Positions 49,206 to 62,515 of a stretch of 64,000 bases of DNA are shown here, piece after piece (positions within the stretch are counted from its first letter, which is position 1; every line of letters begins with the position of its first letter). Made by a program: the position numbers and the translations under genes. The notes beneath the pieces were generated by a model. It saw only the letters and a list, made by a program, of their open reading frames with translations, was not told the DNA's origin and ran no database searches. The stretch spans positions 311,576-375,575 of the forward strand of contig JYIP02000004.1 of NCBI GenBank assembly GCA_001051155.2, read 5' to 3'. This stretch comes from Chrysoporthe austroafricana. Lineage: Eukaryota; Ascomycota; Sordariomycetes; Diaporthales; Cryphonectriaceae.

Positions 49206-50669
49206 TCACAATTCGGGAGTAGAACCACATGCACCTCGCTCCCACATCTTGATGGATTTCACTGTCATCCCACGGGCATCCCCCTCCCCCCACGTCGGCA
49301 GCCACGTACCAGCATCGCTCCAGAACGTCCACTGGGCATTTGTGGCATCGTCGAGCCACGGCTTACCCCCTTTATTATCCCTGTACTTATGATTAGGGAT
49401 TTGACACTTTTTCTCGAGGGCTTGACTAGCCTTCACTTACGGGAACCAACCATCTCTTCCCCCTACGGCTACATTCAAGATCAGATAGAACTCTTGGTCG
49501 AAAGGCGCGTTGCCGGTGGTGGACGTCGAATTTGCCCACGGATTGGTCGCAAGCGTGTTGTTCTCTGAGTCGGATGAGAAGCCACCCCTATCCCAGAGAG
49601 GGTCTTTAACGTAGAAATCGACGTAGAGGACCTGGGTCAGCCGGCTTTCGAAATACGTGTAAATATACTTGTCATCCCATTCCAGTCCGTACGTATATGT
49701 CGCTTCGGAAAAGTCACCTCTGCGCGTAGTCCTGACCTTTTGAGTCTTCCAGTAGGCATCTGTATCGGAGCTCAGGCCTAAAGAGGGGGGAGTATACTAT
49801 TAGAGATGAAGGCAAGCGTCTCCACAGCTGATATCCACTTACCCCAGTGCAGTGTGGAATAGTAGACGTTTCGGCCTCCAGGATAGTCTACACTATTGCC
49901 TCGTGCCTCCATGATGTCCATCTCTCCACTCTTAGGCCAAGCGCCGTAGACTGAGTCCGTGGGCATCATCCAGATCGCGGGCCACAGCCAGTCTCCCTTG
50001 GGAATCTTGGCCTGTACCTCGACTCGCCCATACTTGACGCCGACCTTGCCCTGTGTGTTAATCCTGGCGGATCGCACAGGGTTGACCATGTTGCCTAGCG
50101 TGGAGTTTGAAGTAATGGAGCAAGCAGTCACCGATGTTTCCGTGCATGTTCCGTCCGCTGTGAGATTCAGCGTATAGCCGTTCCACATCTGATCCGTCGT
50201 GATTGAAGTCGTTTCATTAGTTAGGGTTGGAACGATATGAAGCCCCTTTTCGTCTACGTAGACATTTGTTGGATCTGTGGTCGTCCAGTCAAATGAGCCT
50301 GTCCCGAAACCATTGAGCGCAACCTCATAATTCCATTTGCTCTCGTCCAACGTGGCTCCTTGAAAATCGTCTTCGTACACTAGACACATCTGTAAGAGAA
50401 TGTTAGAAACCGGCTTTAGGCAGGCAGGGCTAGACTAGACTCACTTGTTGTGGTAATGAGCCTCGAATTTCAAGGAAGGCGACTGCACCAGCAGCAGCAA
50501 TGCCCAAGGCTGTGAAGCCCCAAATGACATAATTGTTGGCCTTTGTCCGCTTGAATTTCGGATCTGAAAGCCATGGTTTCTCGTAAGCGCCTCGCAGACG
50601 ATAGCTTACGAATCTCTTCCTGCTCTTGACCCCTTCCGCTGGAGTATTGCGGCCGGAGCCGGGATCCAT
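49206..50669 (-). CDS. Membrane-anchored GH16 glucanase/transglycosidase
   Basis: Four exons: 50669-50445, 50389-49843, 49777-49441, 49380-49206; 427 residues, junctions GT-AG. The N-terminus is cytosolic and basic, then one helix (about 48-66, VIWGFTALGIAAAGAVAFLE) without a cleavage site, i.e. a type II membrane anchor with the catalytic domain outside. GH16 identity: WNGYTLNL, RSARINTQGKVGVKYGRVEV, WPAIWMMP and the catalytic signature GEMDIMEA, with nucleophile Glu231, Asp233 and acid/base Glu236. Later landmarks are LEWDDKYIYTYF, FYLILNVAVGG and AQWTFWSDAGTWLP. GH16 enzymes cleave or transfer beta-1,3 or mixed beta-1,3/1,4-glucans. Several Asn-X-Ser/Thr sites fit secretion. Family is secure; exact substrate is not. 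Confidence 0.93.
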
Positions 50670-53600
50670 CTCAACCTCAAGATTTAGAGGTCCTTTGTAA
50701 ATGCCCGAGAAAGAATATTATTATGTGAATCTAATCTGTCGTGAGGGAGGAGAGTCTTGGAATGGAAAATATTCTGGCTGTGGTAGGGTCTTGTAGATGT
50801 AATTGTTTTTGCAGATTTTACTGTGCCGTGTCCAGATCCGCAGTCTTTCAACCAAGATTCCAGCCGGATGATGAATATGCCGAGAAGTGAAGTGATGAAA
50901 TAAATCGAAGTCTAGACTCACAAGATAAGCGCTGCAGGTAACCATTGCTTGAAGCAATCCTTGCCACGTCTGCAGGGACGAAAGTACATTGGATGCACCG
51001 CCTGTCCAAAATCCTCCGCTGTGCTCCGAGACAGGCCCCCAAGCAGCGGGGGTACACAATTTCCCGCCACGATATCTTTTTCCAGCTTTATTGACTACTT
51101 AGGGACGGGCTCACCCAGATACGGAAGCATCCTTGTAGCTGATGGGGGATACGGTGTATCTAGGTATCCCTTCTGGGTACGGCTGCTTGCATCACCCATG
51201 TGAGAAAGACTGTCTGTACCGCACACTTGGGTCTCGTGGGACAGGGGATCTGTTGAGGCTCCAAATAGGTCTCTTTTAACGGAAGGCTGCACTACAGCTG
51301 AATCATCGGCGCATCCGAATGATTGCGTCAACACTATTAGGTGCGGGATAGTTGGCTCGTGAAGGCCAGGCCTGAAAACAGCATCCACATTCACAGGCGA
51401 GCCAGATATCGGAACAGTTCTCATTACTTAAGCTCCTTATCTTGACGTGGAGTTGTAATACTTTATATATTTCCCGGTCTCGGTAAGATAGGGCTGTTTC
51501 AGCTGAGCACATCATCGAGTGGCATATCTTGTGGGTCTGGGGCATCTCTCTCTTCTCTGTCTCTGTCCTTGCATGTGGGTGTGAGCAGTCGCCCATGACA
51601 AGGTTGTAAATTTCCTCGTATTCAGCCGAACTACTGTACATATCACTCCCATGTGTGAGTGCTAGGCTTTCGTGGCTGGTTTACTCCCAACGGCAACTCC
51701 ACGTGGCACCTTCTATTACTGGCTACAACTCATGCATATCTACACGGTGTGCATGCGATTGGATATAATCAATGTTGAAGTGTATAAGAGAAGACGGAGC
51801 TTAGTAGATAGTTCATGGTATATCAACATGTATGTCTTATGAATAGACAAGAAGACGTAAGAGGGACAGCATAAGCTATGATAAGCGTCACGCTGCACTC
51901 AGAGTTACTAGCGACACAACATGAATGAAAGAGCTTCAAAATGTTGATCAATACAGTCTCGAGGGTATTCCTTCTATTACTAGAAGCAGCTAGGCGTATG
52001 TTTTGCACAATTCGCAATCCCTAATGAAAGTGTACTATGTCTCAGAATTAAAGGTCGAGAGTACAGGTTTCTCTGACAATCATTCTGACCGATACCACAG
52101 TACATATGTGTCCTTTATGGCATTTTGCGATCGGCAGAAACTGATAAGCTGAGATGTTGTGAAACTAAGCTCAAGTCTTAGAGTAGCCTAGTCCCTTGAC
52201 AATTGTTACCGCTCCCGAGGGATGTTCAGTGGCTGAGCTGCAGTATTTCAAGGCGTAACTAGCTCATCTCTTCAACAGGTTTTTCTGCGAGCAAATATTT
52301 GTTGGTGAGATTCAAGATGCCGATTTGCTGCAGACAGGTTCCAACTTCCCATGTTATCCATCCTGAACCGAGCGGTATTGAGGCACGCCGTCTGTCTAAA
52401 CCTTTACTTCGTCGTGAATTTAAGGCCATCTTCTCTGTTTGGGATTTTTCTGTGACTCTTATTGTGCGATCGCGATCATCCTTTCGACACGCTACGGCAC
52501 AAATTGCCGGATTGTTCTACGAAGTCTGCTGTGGTCCTGGAGGGAAGATATCATTGGACACTATTCTAGAGTATTTAGACTAGTCAGGGGCGGCATTCAA
52601 GCCCTGGCACCACCACCTCAAAGCCACAGTGGGTCGACAGCCATGTCACCACAACTGTCTCCGAGCCGCGCTCTCTAGCCTTGACATGAGGGGCCTGCTC
52701 GAGCTGTACTGGTGAGATGGCATACCACATGCATGCTGGCACGGCAGATCTCGGAGGACAGACGAAGAGCGTGGCGTGGAAGTAGGACCTTCCGGAGCAG
52801 GCATCATAGCCATGCAGAGCTAGACACTCTGCATCTAAGTCCTTGCAACGTTCGGTCCGTACCGGTACTTTGCTATGTCAGCCCCTTGTTGTTCTAGGCG
52901 CGGGCTGCCATGCACGCGGATGGATCCGGTCCACTACGTTCGCATGGCGGCTAAGCTTGTTTGGCTTGTTCACGTCTACTAGTAGACCTCACTTCACCTC
53001 AGCCAGCTTGGTCTTCGACATGTGGTTGCTATCTCCAGCGAAGCAAAAACGGCAGAGGCTTGACACCATCCCTGGTGGCCGACGTCACTTTACTCCCGTT
53101 CCGAGTCTCGTAATGGCCTAGCTTCTATGTTTTATGCCGCTCAAAACAACTTTGTGCCCAGACTGCATATCTTGGTGCACCCGAGCGACATAGGTGTCCA
53201 GCATCTGCCGCATGTTCCGTATCACCAGCCCCCCACGATCACCACCCTACCCTCGGGCTTTTCTCTCCCTCGGAGGCCGATGACTCCCCTGAGGCCAAGA
53301 TCAGACGGGAAGGATCGATAGTCCCTCTCCGGTGGGCTCATGGCTCGTTGGCCAACCATCATTGACACTACCCTAGCAGGTTCAGCCCAGGCCTGCGTCC
53401 GGCATTCTGCAGACATCCACGCGGCCTCGAGCGGCCGAATCTGAGGTGTTGAAGAGCTCACGCTATGGGTACAGCATTGCAGCTGGTGTCTTCCAATACT
53501 GATGACTGCTCTGGGACTTTTGGTCTCAGCTCGGCGCCAGTCAGGCTGCTTACGCCGTGGCTGCTACCTGAGGAGGCTTTCCCTCCTTGGCTCACGAGCA

Positions 53601-53928
53601 CATGCCATCATTCCCCCTTGAATAGCTAGTACTGCCCAACGCGCTCTGCTGCTCAGCCCTGTCAACATGATTTGCTTTGTTTCTCAAGCTGATCCTGTAA
53701 GTATGGCTTCATTGTTGCCTAAGTCGTGAATACGATAATGTCTTGATGTCTCTCGTGTCACTCGTCTGTGGGCACTCGGACAAAGCCAATCCCGATTGTT
53801 AGCTTACCGCTGACTGGCCAGCCTACTGCTCGCCACATCAGGCACACACAATCTCGCAACGTGTTGTGAGAGAGGTGCGGTACTCATCCAGCATTCCATC
53901 GAGGCCAGGGCCTCGATATCCAGTCGGC
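50670..53928. other. Gene-poor region upstream of GH16 and of the WSC protein
   Basis: About 3.3 kb between two divergent genes. Open frames are short (mostly under 110 codons) on both strands and match no family. AT-rich around 51.7-52.2 kb. It must contain the promoters of both flanking genes, but no specific site is supported. Confidence 0.5.
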
Positions 53929-56900
53929 ATGGGTCCCTGGCAGGCGTATCGCGCACTGTTGGGCCTTGTTGCAGCAGGGCGCCTGGTTCTTGGCCTGGAC
54001 TCAACAGACACGATCCTAGACGGTGGTGGGTACAGAACCCGAATGTCGCTGTGGGCCTGGAACTGATAGGTTTGTCTTAAGATTCTGCCCAGACTGGATA
54101 TGCAGACAACCACAATATGGACCCGGCCATCATTTCTGGCGGCAGCTTTGGCCTTCTCTGGCGATACAAAACACCTGCGTACACAAGCGGCACCGGTGAC
54201 GAACAATTTTATGCAAAGCCGCTGGTATACACACCTCCAAGTTATGGCAGGCAGATTGTACTCGCGTTCTCCGAGCAGAATCGCTTGTTCGTCGTGGATG
54301 CCGTGAATGGTACGCTTATAGCTTTCCGAGACATGAATGAAGAGGGCGAAGGTCCATTCAATATTGCAGACTTTGATGGGGACTGCAACGATATCAGTGA
54401 TACCGTGGGAGTCACCGGTACGCCCATCCTCGATCCAGATACCGACACAGTGTATTTTTGGGCGAAGGGATACCAGCTTGGCCTTACATCTGGCGTGGAC
54501 AATGCCAGGTACCGCTTTCATGCCGTGGATGCTATTACTCTAGAGGAGCGAGCTGGCTTTCCAACCCTGTTGGATGGCCTCCAAGCCGCGAACGACGACA
54601 CTCGGTATTTCCAAGCAGGCATTCAGCTGCAACGCCCGTCCTTGAATCTCCTCAACGGCGTGGTGTACGCTGGCTTCGGAGGGCATTGTGACATGTTCAA
54701 CTACACTGGGTGGATCGTAGGAATGAGTGCCTCCGACGGGAGCTTCGTCACGGCATATGCCACAAGTGCGGGCGCCGGTGCTCCAGCTGTTCCAAATACG
54801 AGTGGTGCTGGCGTGTGGATGTCAGGCTCAATTCTTGCCTCAGATCAGTCTGATCGGCTCTTCTTCGCGACTGGCAATGGAATCACCAGCACCATTAATG
54901 ATGTCCAGGCGGCAAGCGGTCGCACCACCCTCGACACTCTGAGCGAGTGCGTTGTCAACCTGCTCGTTAACTCGGATGGGACGCTTATCCAACAAGACTA
55001 CTTCGAGCCTGCGGCATATAAAGCAATGGATGGCGCGGATCGAGATGTTGGCAGTGGTGGTGTCACTCTGTTGTCTACCCCGTTCAGTGGCGGAGGAGTC
55101 AACAATATTGCAATTACCTGTGGCAAGAATGGCCAGTGTTTCATCATGAATGCCGACAACCTCGGAGGATACAAGAATGGCGCAAGCTCAGGTGACAATA
55201 TCCTCCAGACCATCACTCCACCGTCTGGTGCCGCTATGTTTGGAACAGTGGCATCGTATCCTTTGGAAGGCGGCTACATTTACATGACTCTCTCCGGCTC
55301 GCCCGTCTTCGCATATGCCTTGGGATCAGATGCGTCTGGGCGACCACAATTTTCGTACGCCGGCGAGACTTCCACGTCGACAACAGGCAGACCTGCCGTC
55401 AGCGCGCCGATAGTCACTTCTTTAGGCGGTCAAGAAGGCACTGGGATCCTCTGGATAGTCGATCCCGACAATGGGATCAGTGCGTACAACACCGTGCCAC
55501 AGGATGGCGTACTTGTCCCAATCACCCTGCCCGCTTCGGGCCAGGTATCAAAATTCCAACGGTTGGTCTTTGGTGACGGGCGGTATTATACCACGACCCC
55601 AGGATACATAGTAGCCTATGGATCTCCTGTCACGCTACCGCTTAATTGTACAGGGCCTGTCAATTTTGGCGATGTGTATATTGGTTCGGCGGCGACGGAC
55701 AGTGTTTCGTGCACTGCGTTGATTGATACGACCATCGAGTCTCTGACCATCGGCAGTGTATACTACAGCTTTACCTTGCCAGATTCTCTCCCTCTGGAGT
55801 TGACTCCTGGACAGTCTCTTACTCTGAGCGTCACATTCAACTTGACTGGCTACTCTATCAGCGGCAGTGGAAACACAACAGTTCTTGTGCCAGGATCGAA
55901 GTCCGCCGCTGTTACCATCACTCTTGACAATGATGTCGCGGAATATGCGAGCACGCAGAGCGTTTCATTGACAGGCAACGCTATCACGAGTGAGGCATAT
56001 CCATCTGTAAACCCGCTTCAGGTCGATTTCAGCGCTGTCGTTGTAACCAATAGCTCGAGTGGTCCTGTCTCGAGTGGTGCTTCGGACAACACGTTTGTTC
56101 TATCCAACCTGGGCGAGGCTGACCTGAAGATTCTCGGGTACGCTTACACGAATACTGATCCCTCGGATGACGACACAACATTCACAAACCTCACGACAAG
56201 TGGCAATGGCACTATACTTGACAGCCACGGGTACTTCACAACAACGGGGCTACCTACTCTGGACTCGGCCATAGCAGCGGGGTCGTCACTCACCATCGAG
56301 GTTGATTTCAACACCAACATCGTTGGAACCTACTTCACCATACTCTGTATCTGGACAACTGGGGGGATGGTGTATGTGACCTTCGATGCGTCCGCAGACT
56401 CACAGCCTGTGGCAAGGGTATACTACTCTGATGGCGAGGGCGGGTGGAACCTCATCCCAAACTCGCCCGACACTGACGAAGATTGGGATTATAGCATCAG
56501 CTTTGGCACGGGCCCTGGCGGAACAGACCAGACAATCACCCTGTTGGTCGAGAATATAGGCGGGTCTAACCTTATCGTCACCAAATCCAAACCTCCAGAG
56601 GGGACGTACCTCAGCGCTACCAACCCGGATGGGGACCTAGCAGAAGGCACGGAGATTGCACCAGGAGAGAACAGCACAGGTACGGTCTACTTTGAGCCAC
56701 CAGCCGCACAGCTCAATGCGCCGGCTACGATCTACGCCGCCGCGTGGACACTCAACTTCAACGACCTCACGTGGGGCGTTCATGTTGTGAATTTCACAGG
56801 AACGATAGAAGCAGCGCAAGTTGGGCCAGAACTTGCAGATGGATCACCTCGCTTCCAGTACCTGGGCTGCTATCTCGACAGCACCGTGTCCCGGATCGAG

Positions 56901-59004
56901 TCCTCCGGAGTCGTCTCCTCCAATAACTCTGTCGGCTTCTGCCAAGATGAGGCCTACGAGAACACGGCAGCCTTTGCTGGTGTGGAGTACTCCGATGAGT
57001 GCTACTGGGGCGACTCCATCCCTTCGCCATCCCTCCTCGCTACCGACGCTAATTGCAACAGCTACGTCTGCGTGGGCGACACAAGCGAATACTGTGGTGG
57101 CGACGGTGGATACATCTCCATGTGGTACGATGTTACTGCCTACTTCCCTGAGAATGGTACTCTCGCACCGGGCTACCAGGGACCGTCTCAACCCGCAAAT
57201 GTCGGCGACTACTACTTTCTTGGGTGCTATGGTGATGACGCAGCAGCGCGAGCCCTCTCTGGCTCGGCACCAGGCCTTGGCTCGTCAACAACCCTGGAGA
57301 CATGTGCTGCTGCTTGTGCAGATTTTACGTACTTTGGCACAGAGTATAGCGATGAGTGCTATTGTGGCGATACGATAAATGTTGAGTCGGGGAGTGGCAT
57401 ATCCGGAAAAAATCAGACGAGCGGATGTACTATGGTCTGCGCTGGTAATCAAGAGGAATACTGCGGTGGCTCGGCACGCCTTTCTCTATACGCACTTGAC
57501 GGCGCAAACACGACAGCTGCTTCATCTTCTACCAGCGGCACAACCAGTTCGACTCCCTCTGTGTCTTCACTACCCGTGTCGTCTCAGCTCTCCTCGACCT
57601 TGAGAATCACGTCCACAACGACCAGCACCTCGTCTGCACCCACACCAACAGTCTCGATTTCCTGCCCCGTCAGCAACGGCACAGTCTACACCGCTCTTAA
57701 TGGTGCCACCTTTATGCTTGAATGTTATCTTGACCATGACGGCGGTGATTTCGCCGTGGACTACGTGAGCTCCTATGCCGAGGCTTGCGAGGCCTGCTCG
57801 ACCACCGCAGGGTGCGTTGCACTTTCCTGGCTACCGGGCATCAATAATCCCAACTACATGAAGGACAGTCTGGTGGCCGGTGTAGTAAATGACGGCGTAT
57901 GGGGCGCGAGACTTCTGAGCTCAGCCGGTGCCTCGAGCTCAACCTCAAGCATTGCCACTTCGTCTTCGGTGGTGAGTAGCAGCTCGCTACATGCCGCTGG
58001 GTCGAGTTCGGCTGGCATAATTCCATCGATCACCGGGCGTCCTGTAATATCGATTGAATCGGAAGGCAGCTTTGGCACGTTATCATGGTCATCATCATCA
58101 CCATCATCATCATCGGCAACGCCAACCTCTATCACTGGGCGCCCAGTGGTCTCTGTCATCTCAACACGCTCATCAGCGGGCGCATCCTTGGCTTCACTTA
58201 CAGAGTCCTCATTACAGGTGACGACAAATACAGGATCTCTCATATCTTCAGACACTCTGGCAAGCCCCTCGCCTGCTTCGGCCGCGTCTGCCACCTCGGC
58301 AATGTCTTCTGCGCCAGCTGGATGGTCCTATGTCGGCTGTGTCAATGACAGTTCGGCCGACCGAGCTCTACAAGGGCCATCTCTGGTGAACAGCGGCATG
58401 ACTGTGGCTATGTGCACCACTTACTGTCGGAATAACCAGTACCCCTATGCCGGACTGTAAGTCCATCCAGCCAGCCGTTATCTTATACTGTGCCCGTCAT
58501 CCCACTGACACACCTGCCGATAGTGAATACAGTACACAGTGCTATTGCGGACCGATATTCATGGACTACGCTACCACCGGCCAAACAGGATGCGATATGG
58601 CCTGCCCGGGGGCTTCAACGCAGATCTGCGGAGGCTCGTCCCGTCTTAGCGTCTATCAGTCGACAACACAGGCGCCACCGGTGCTCGTGAATTCCACATC
58701 AGTCGGCGGGGGCAACACCACGCAGAAATACCAAGGGTGTTTTGTAGACAGCGAGACCAACCGGACTCTTGGCGCCTACGCCTTTGCCTCGGCGAAGAAC
58801 ATGACGGTTGAGAATTGCGTCCGCGGCTGCAAGGCCCAGGGATTCATCTTCAGCGGCGTGGAGTACGGCACGGACTGCTACTGTGGAAGCTCCGTACCGG
58901 TGGCGAGTCTGCTTGCCAGCATGAGCGACTGTGAAGTGATGATGTGCTCAGGGAATACGACAGAATTCTGTGCCGCTAAGTCGAGGCTTGCCGTATATAT
59001 GTAA
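53929..59004 (+). CDS. Large secreted beta-propeller protein with four WSC domains and a PAN-like domain
   Basis: Exons 53929-54025, 54082-58456, 58524-59004; 1650 residues. A signal peptide (MGPWQAYRALLGLVAAGRLV, cleavage near residue 22) is followed by TDTILDGG, then across a 56-nt intron DSAQTGYADNHNMDPA. Residues about 40-500 are a PQQ/quinoprotein-like propeller; about 510-940 hold Ig-like (ASH/choice-of-anchor-D-like) repeats, e.g. PVNFGDVYIGSAATDSVSC. WSC domains begin near 955 (YLGCYLDS), 1076 (FLGCYGDD), 1446 (YVGCVNDS) and 1561 (YQGCFVDS), each with the Cys pattern ending in a C-GG...L-Y type stretch. Between WSC2 and WSC3 are a PAN/apple-like segment (1226-1315) and Ser/Thr-rich linkers containing SITGRPV twice. 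WSC domains bind glucans. It probably acts in the wall or outside the cell; no enzyme activity can be claimed. Confidence 0.9.
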
Positions 59005-61267
59005 GTTATCAGGTGCCCACTGCTGCTGCTTAAGCAGCTAGACCACACTTACATGCCCTTTCTACTATTTGGACGTATAAACTTCCGTACTCGTGCCTCT
59101 CGGCTCTGATGCGTAGTGTATCTCGTTACGCATTGTACCTCGTATCCCAGATACTTTTCAATGATTTACTATAATTACTAGGGGCACGTTAGCGATCTAC
59201 TAGTACTAGAAAGACCTGCAAGTGCGCCTAGTTTATGAGTCATATTGCAGCATTCATGTCAACAGCTATGATGCTGGTCTGCTTGTTGGCTCAACAGCCT
59301 GGAATGTAAAATCCTCTAGTGGAATTTCTCGTCCACTCAACCTAGTTCCCGCGCAAAACCTTCTGGTGCTACAATTTCTCTCCTTCTCTTCTTCCCTCCA
59401 TTTGTAGACCCAAGGGAAATAAAGTTATTCGTCATCATCAAGGTGACCGCGTCGTAATTACATTGGCTATACATGCATCTGCATTCTGGGTCCCCACAGT
59501 GGATCTTGCGTCACTATTCGGGTTCCGCAACAGCCTATGATTATTAGCTGCGAGCCTACAGACCTATTTCCAAGGCTAGCGACATTGTCTTCGGAGTGGG
59601 CTGGGGGGGGGTTAGTCGGTTTGCAGCCTAGGATTTTCGCGCGGGATAAGACTTTGGAGGCTCAAGGCTATCGAACCATCAGAGAGAAGGACGCCTAGCT
59701 TCGCTGCAGAGAACTATGTCATTAATTATAGATTGGTGAGTCAAGGAGTAATAGACCGCGAGCATCGACAGCGATAGGGATTCTGGACGTCACGGATCTC
59801 CCGCCGTGACGAGGCGCTCACTTCCCACTTCGTTAACTCAGTCTTTTTTTTGAGTGATGAGCGGGCGCCCCTTGGCAACATAGTCCAACCTTGCAATCTG
59901 GCCATGCCCAAGATGAATTTATCCGCTGTTGCAAAGGCTGCGTCTGCTGATTCGAAATCCCTTCTGAGGCTGCCTCGACCGCAGAGCGCGTCGATCGAGG
60001 TAGCGTCTCTAGTTCGCGGTCTGGCGGCTGCACATGGCCATCCAATGATGGGACGAGGAGAGCGCAGGCCCACGGCGACTGACATTGCAACCCTTACTCA
60101 GCAGCCCTACCAAACCGGATAGGGCTCGAAATATTCCTAAAGTTCTTAATGCGTGTGGCTTGTGGCTTGGTCTCCTTGCAAGGAGTTGGCGAAGACCACG
60201 CGCCCCCCCCCCCACCTCGGGACGGGCTCTTGGTATCTCCTGAGGAGTGTGAACGACGGCGAAGCGGCCGGCCTGATAGTTACCTGAAAAAGAAAACAAG
60301 TCTGGTGCATGTGTGTCGGAGATAATTTTATTTACTGTGAATTCACATGACCGGTGCTCTTTGTAGGATCCTCGCTTCCTTGCTCCCCTGCTCCCCTCGC
60401 CTACGGGTTTGGCCTAGTTCTGACAGCCGCTGTAAGTCTTGTCACCCCTCTGCTGCATCGATGCCTCGCAGCCTCTTCCCCCCCTGTCTGCCATCCTCCT
60501 CCAGCCAGATTACCTGCCCATCAGCTTGAAGGTGTCACCAGCGCGGGCTCCACGTCAGAGTCGGCACCGAGAATGTCACGTTGCCGTGGGCGGTGGTGGG
60601 ATATCGTGGCGTTTCGGGGTGTGGGAGGACAGGGGCGCTATGCTATAATTATTTGTTGTATGTATGTATGGATGTACGTATGTGATCCTGACGGAAGTGG
60701 AGAACCCCAGACCAGGGCAGGGTGGACCTCGACCTGGGGAAAATCGCAGGCTAGCTCATTACAGGTAGCCTTACCTGAGGCGGCGTCAGTGGAGTAGTCT
60801 CTCTGATGAGCACGCCTAGGCGGGCCCAGATCCCCTCGGCGCAGACACACGCGCTGCGCCGGCCCATACGCCAGCGCTCGCGGCGGGGGGCGCACGTAGT
60901 GTGGGTGGAGGATTCGGTGCCGGCAGCCGTCGCCCATCGTCATCAGCAGGATTCCTCGTCGACGGGATCGGTCCGGGAGAACCCCGGATTGTTGGCAGAC
61001 GTCGGGAGGGGGGTGTGGAACGAGGGTGGATCCGGGGAAAAAGCTAATTAGACAACAACAGGATAGGATGACATCGGCGGATATGCTCAGTCCAGCACGA
61101 GGACCCAGGCAGCAGGGCAGGCCATCTTCCCACGGACATTGCTATATCGTAGAATCCTCCCTCATATCTAATCGACAAGGCATGGCATCCCTCGCGGCCC
61201 ACCTCCCCAGGCCAGGGAGTCCGGAAGAATGCGGTGCCGTCGTCCTCCTGCACGTTGACGACATTCG

Positions 61268-61325
61268 CACACACACAGACACAGACACAGACACAGACAC
61301 ACACCCACACCCACACCCACACCCC
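61268..61325. repeat. CA-rich compound microsatellite (ACACAG then CCACAC units)
   Basis: A run of CA dinucleotides, then ACAGAC units, then CACACC units over about 58 bases. Confidence 0.95.
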
Positions 61326-61603
61326 AGCTGGGCTGCGGTGCACACGTCTTGTGTTGGGCGCCACGCACGCACGCAGGCAGACAGACAAACCGACAGACAG
61401 ACAGGCGAGCAGGACAGGACAGGGCAGGGACCGCGACACGAGGAGGATAGGGCAATTTCTGGGGCTGGAGGAGAATTGGGATCGGCCCTTCTTGCGGTGC
61501 CTACAGACCGCTACTGCAAGCAGACGCCCACCAGGGCCGGCGCAGGTTCGTCGAACCGGGGCTCGCCTCTCGACTCGCTCCCCACCGTGCGCCACACCCT
61601 CGC

Positions 61604-61605
<2 letters not shown>

Positions 61606-61632
<27 letters not shown>
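61606..61632. repeat. TCTG tetranucleotide microsatellite, inverted partner of a CAGA tract
   Basis: About six TCTG units. A CAGA-rich tract at about 61376-61405 is its reverse complement, so the two could pair over a roughly 200-base loop. Confidence 0.85.
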
Positions 61633-61634
<2 letters not shown>

Positions 61635-62515
61635 CCGCTCTATCGCCCCGTCGTGGCCGATGGGGGAATGGGACGAGCATGGGGAGACACGGTCCCCACA
61701 CTTTTTTCCTTGCGCTTCTTCTTCGGCGCGGGACTAGGGCTGACCTGCGCGCAGGGGTCAGGAATGCATACTTTGCTGTGGGTGCTGTCGTACCATAGTG
61801 CAATGACGCCTTGGCCTGCCCTCTCGTGCCTAATACTATGCTGTAATACGACTGACTTCCTGGGCGTGCGTGCGCTCCAAGGGTTCTCATGTGATGATGT
61901 ATGCCGAGTAGCTCCGGCCATGGGCCCCGGACTGGTCAACAACGGGTCTTTCGGCTGGCGCTGGGCAGGGCAAGGTTTCTCTCTGGGTTGTTTTTTTTTT
62001 TTTTTATGTTTTCTTTGCCCCCCTCCCCCTCCTCTGCCCCCTCCGTCCTATGGGGGCGCGGATCGCTCTCCTGGTCGTGCCAAGGTAGATCCGGGTGTTC
62101 CTGTGGCTCCTGTTGTGACGTCCCTGTCGCTCACGTCGTGGACAAGCTCCGGTCTCCGCAAGGCCTGAGCGCTGATTCACATATATTTTCTTTATTTATT
62201 TCACCGTCCCGCCCCCGCCGGGTGAGGTACGAGGCTGTCACTTCTGGAGCGTTCCAGTCACTGTCACTGTCCCTTCTGTTGACTCTGTGTCCGTCACTGG
62301 GCTACATAAACCCAACGGGCCTCCCCTTCCGACCTCACTTCGGTCCTAAGAAGCTCGGCCCAGCCCTCGAGCTTCTCGCACCGTCGTGACGATCCCGGAG
62401 GTAAGACAACAACAGTCTCGAAGCAAGACATCCCCCCTCCACCACCGTACCTCGACACGGGCTACGGACGGAACTTCGACACTAGGCAGCCCGGTAAGGT
62501 CGTTAATTATACACA

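Larger units (their letters stand above)
59005..62515. other. Long upstream region of the GH3 gene with simple repeats
   Basis: 3.5 kb with no credible gene. The first 1.2 kb is moderately AT-rich; from 60.3 kb it is GC-rich with microsatellites. Open frames (up to 380 codons at 61026-62168) are driven by simple repeats and low-complexity sequence and run on both strands, so I reject them. Pyrimidine-rich sequence at about 62190-62400 suggests the GH3 transcription start area. Confidence 0.5.

Noticed and set aside
61026..62168. 380-codon open frame upstream of the GH3 gene
   Set aside because: It is built from CA and TCTG microsatellites and homopolymers (tandem D-T and H-P residues, Phe run); no domain and other frames are open as well.
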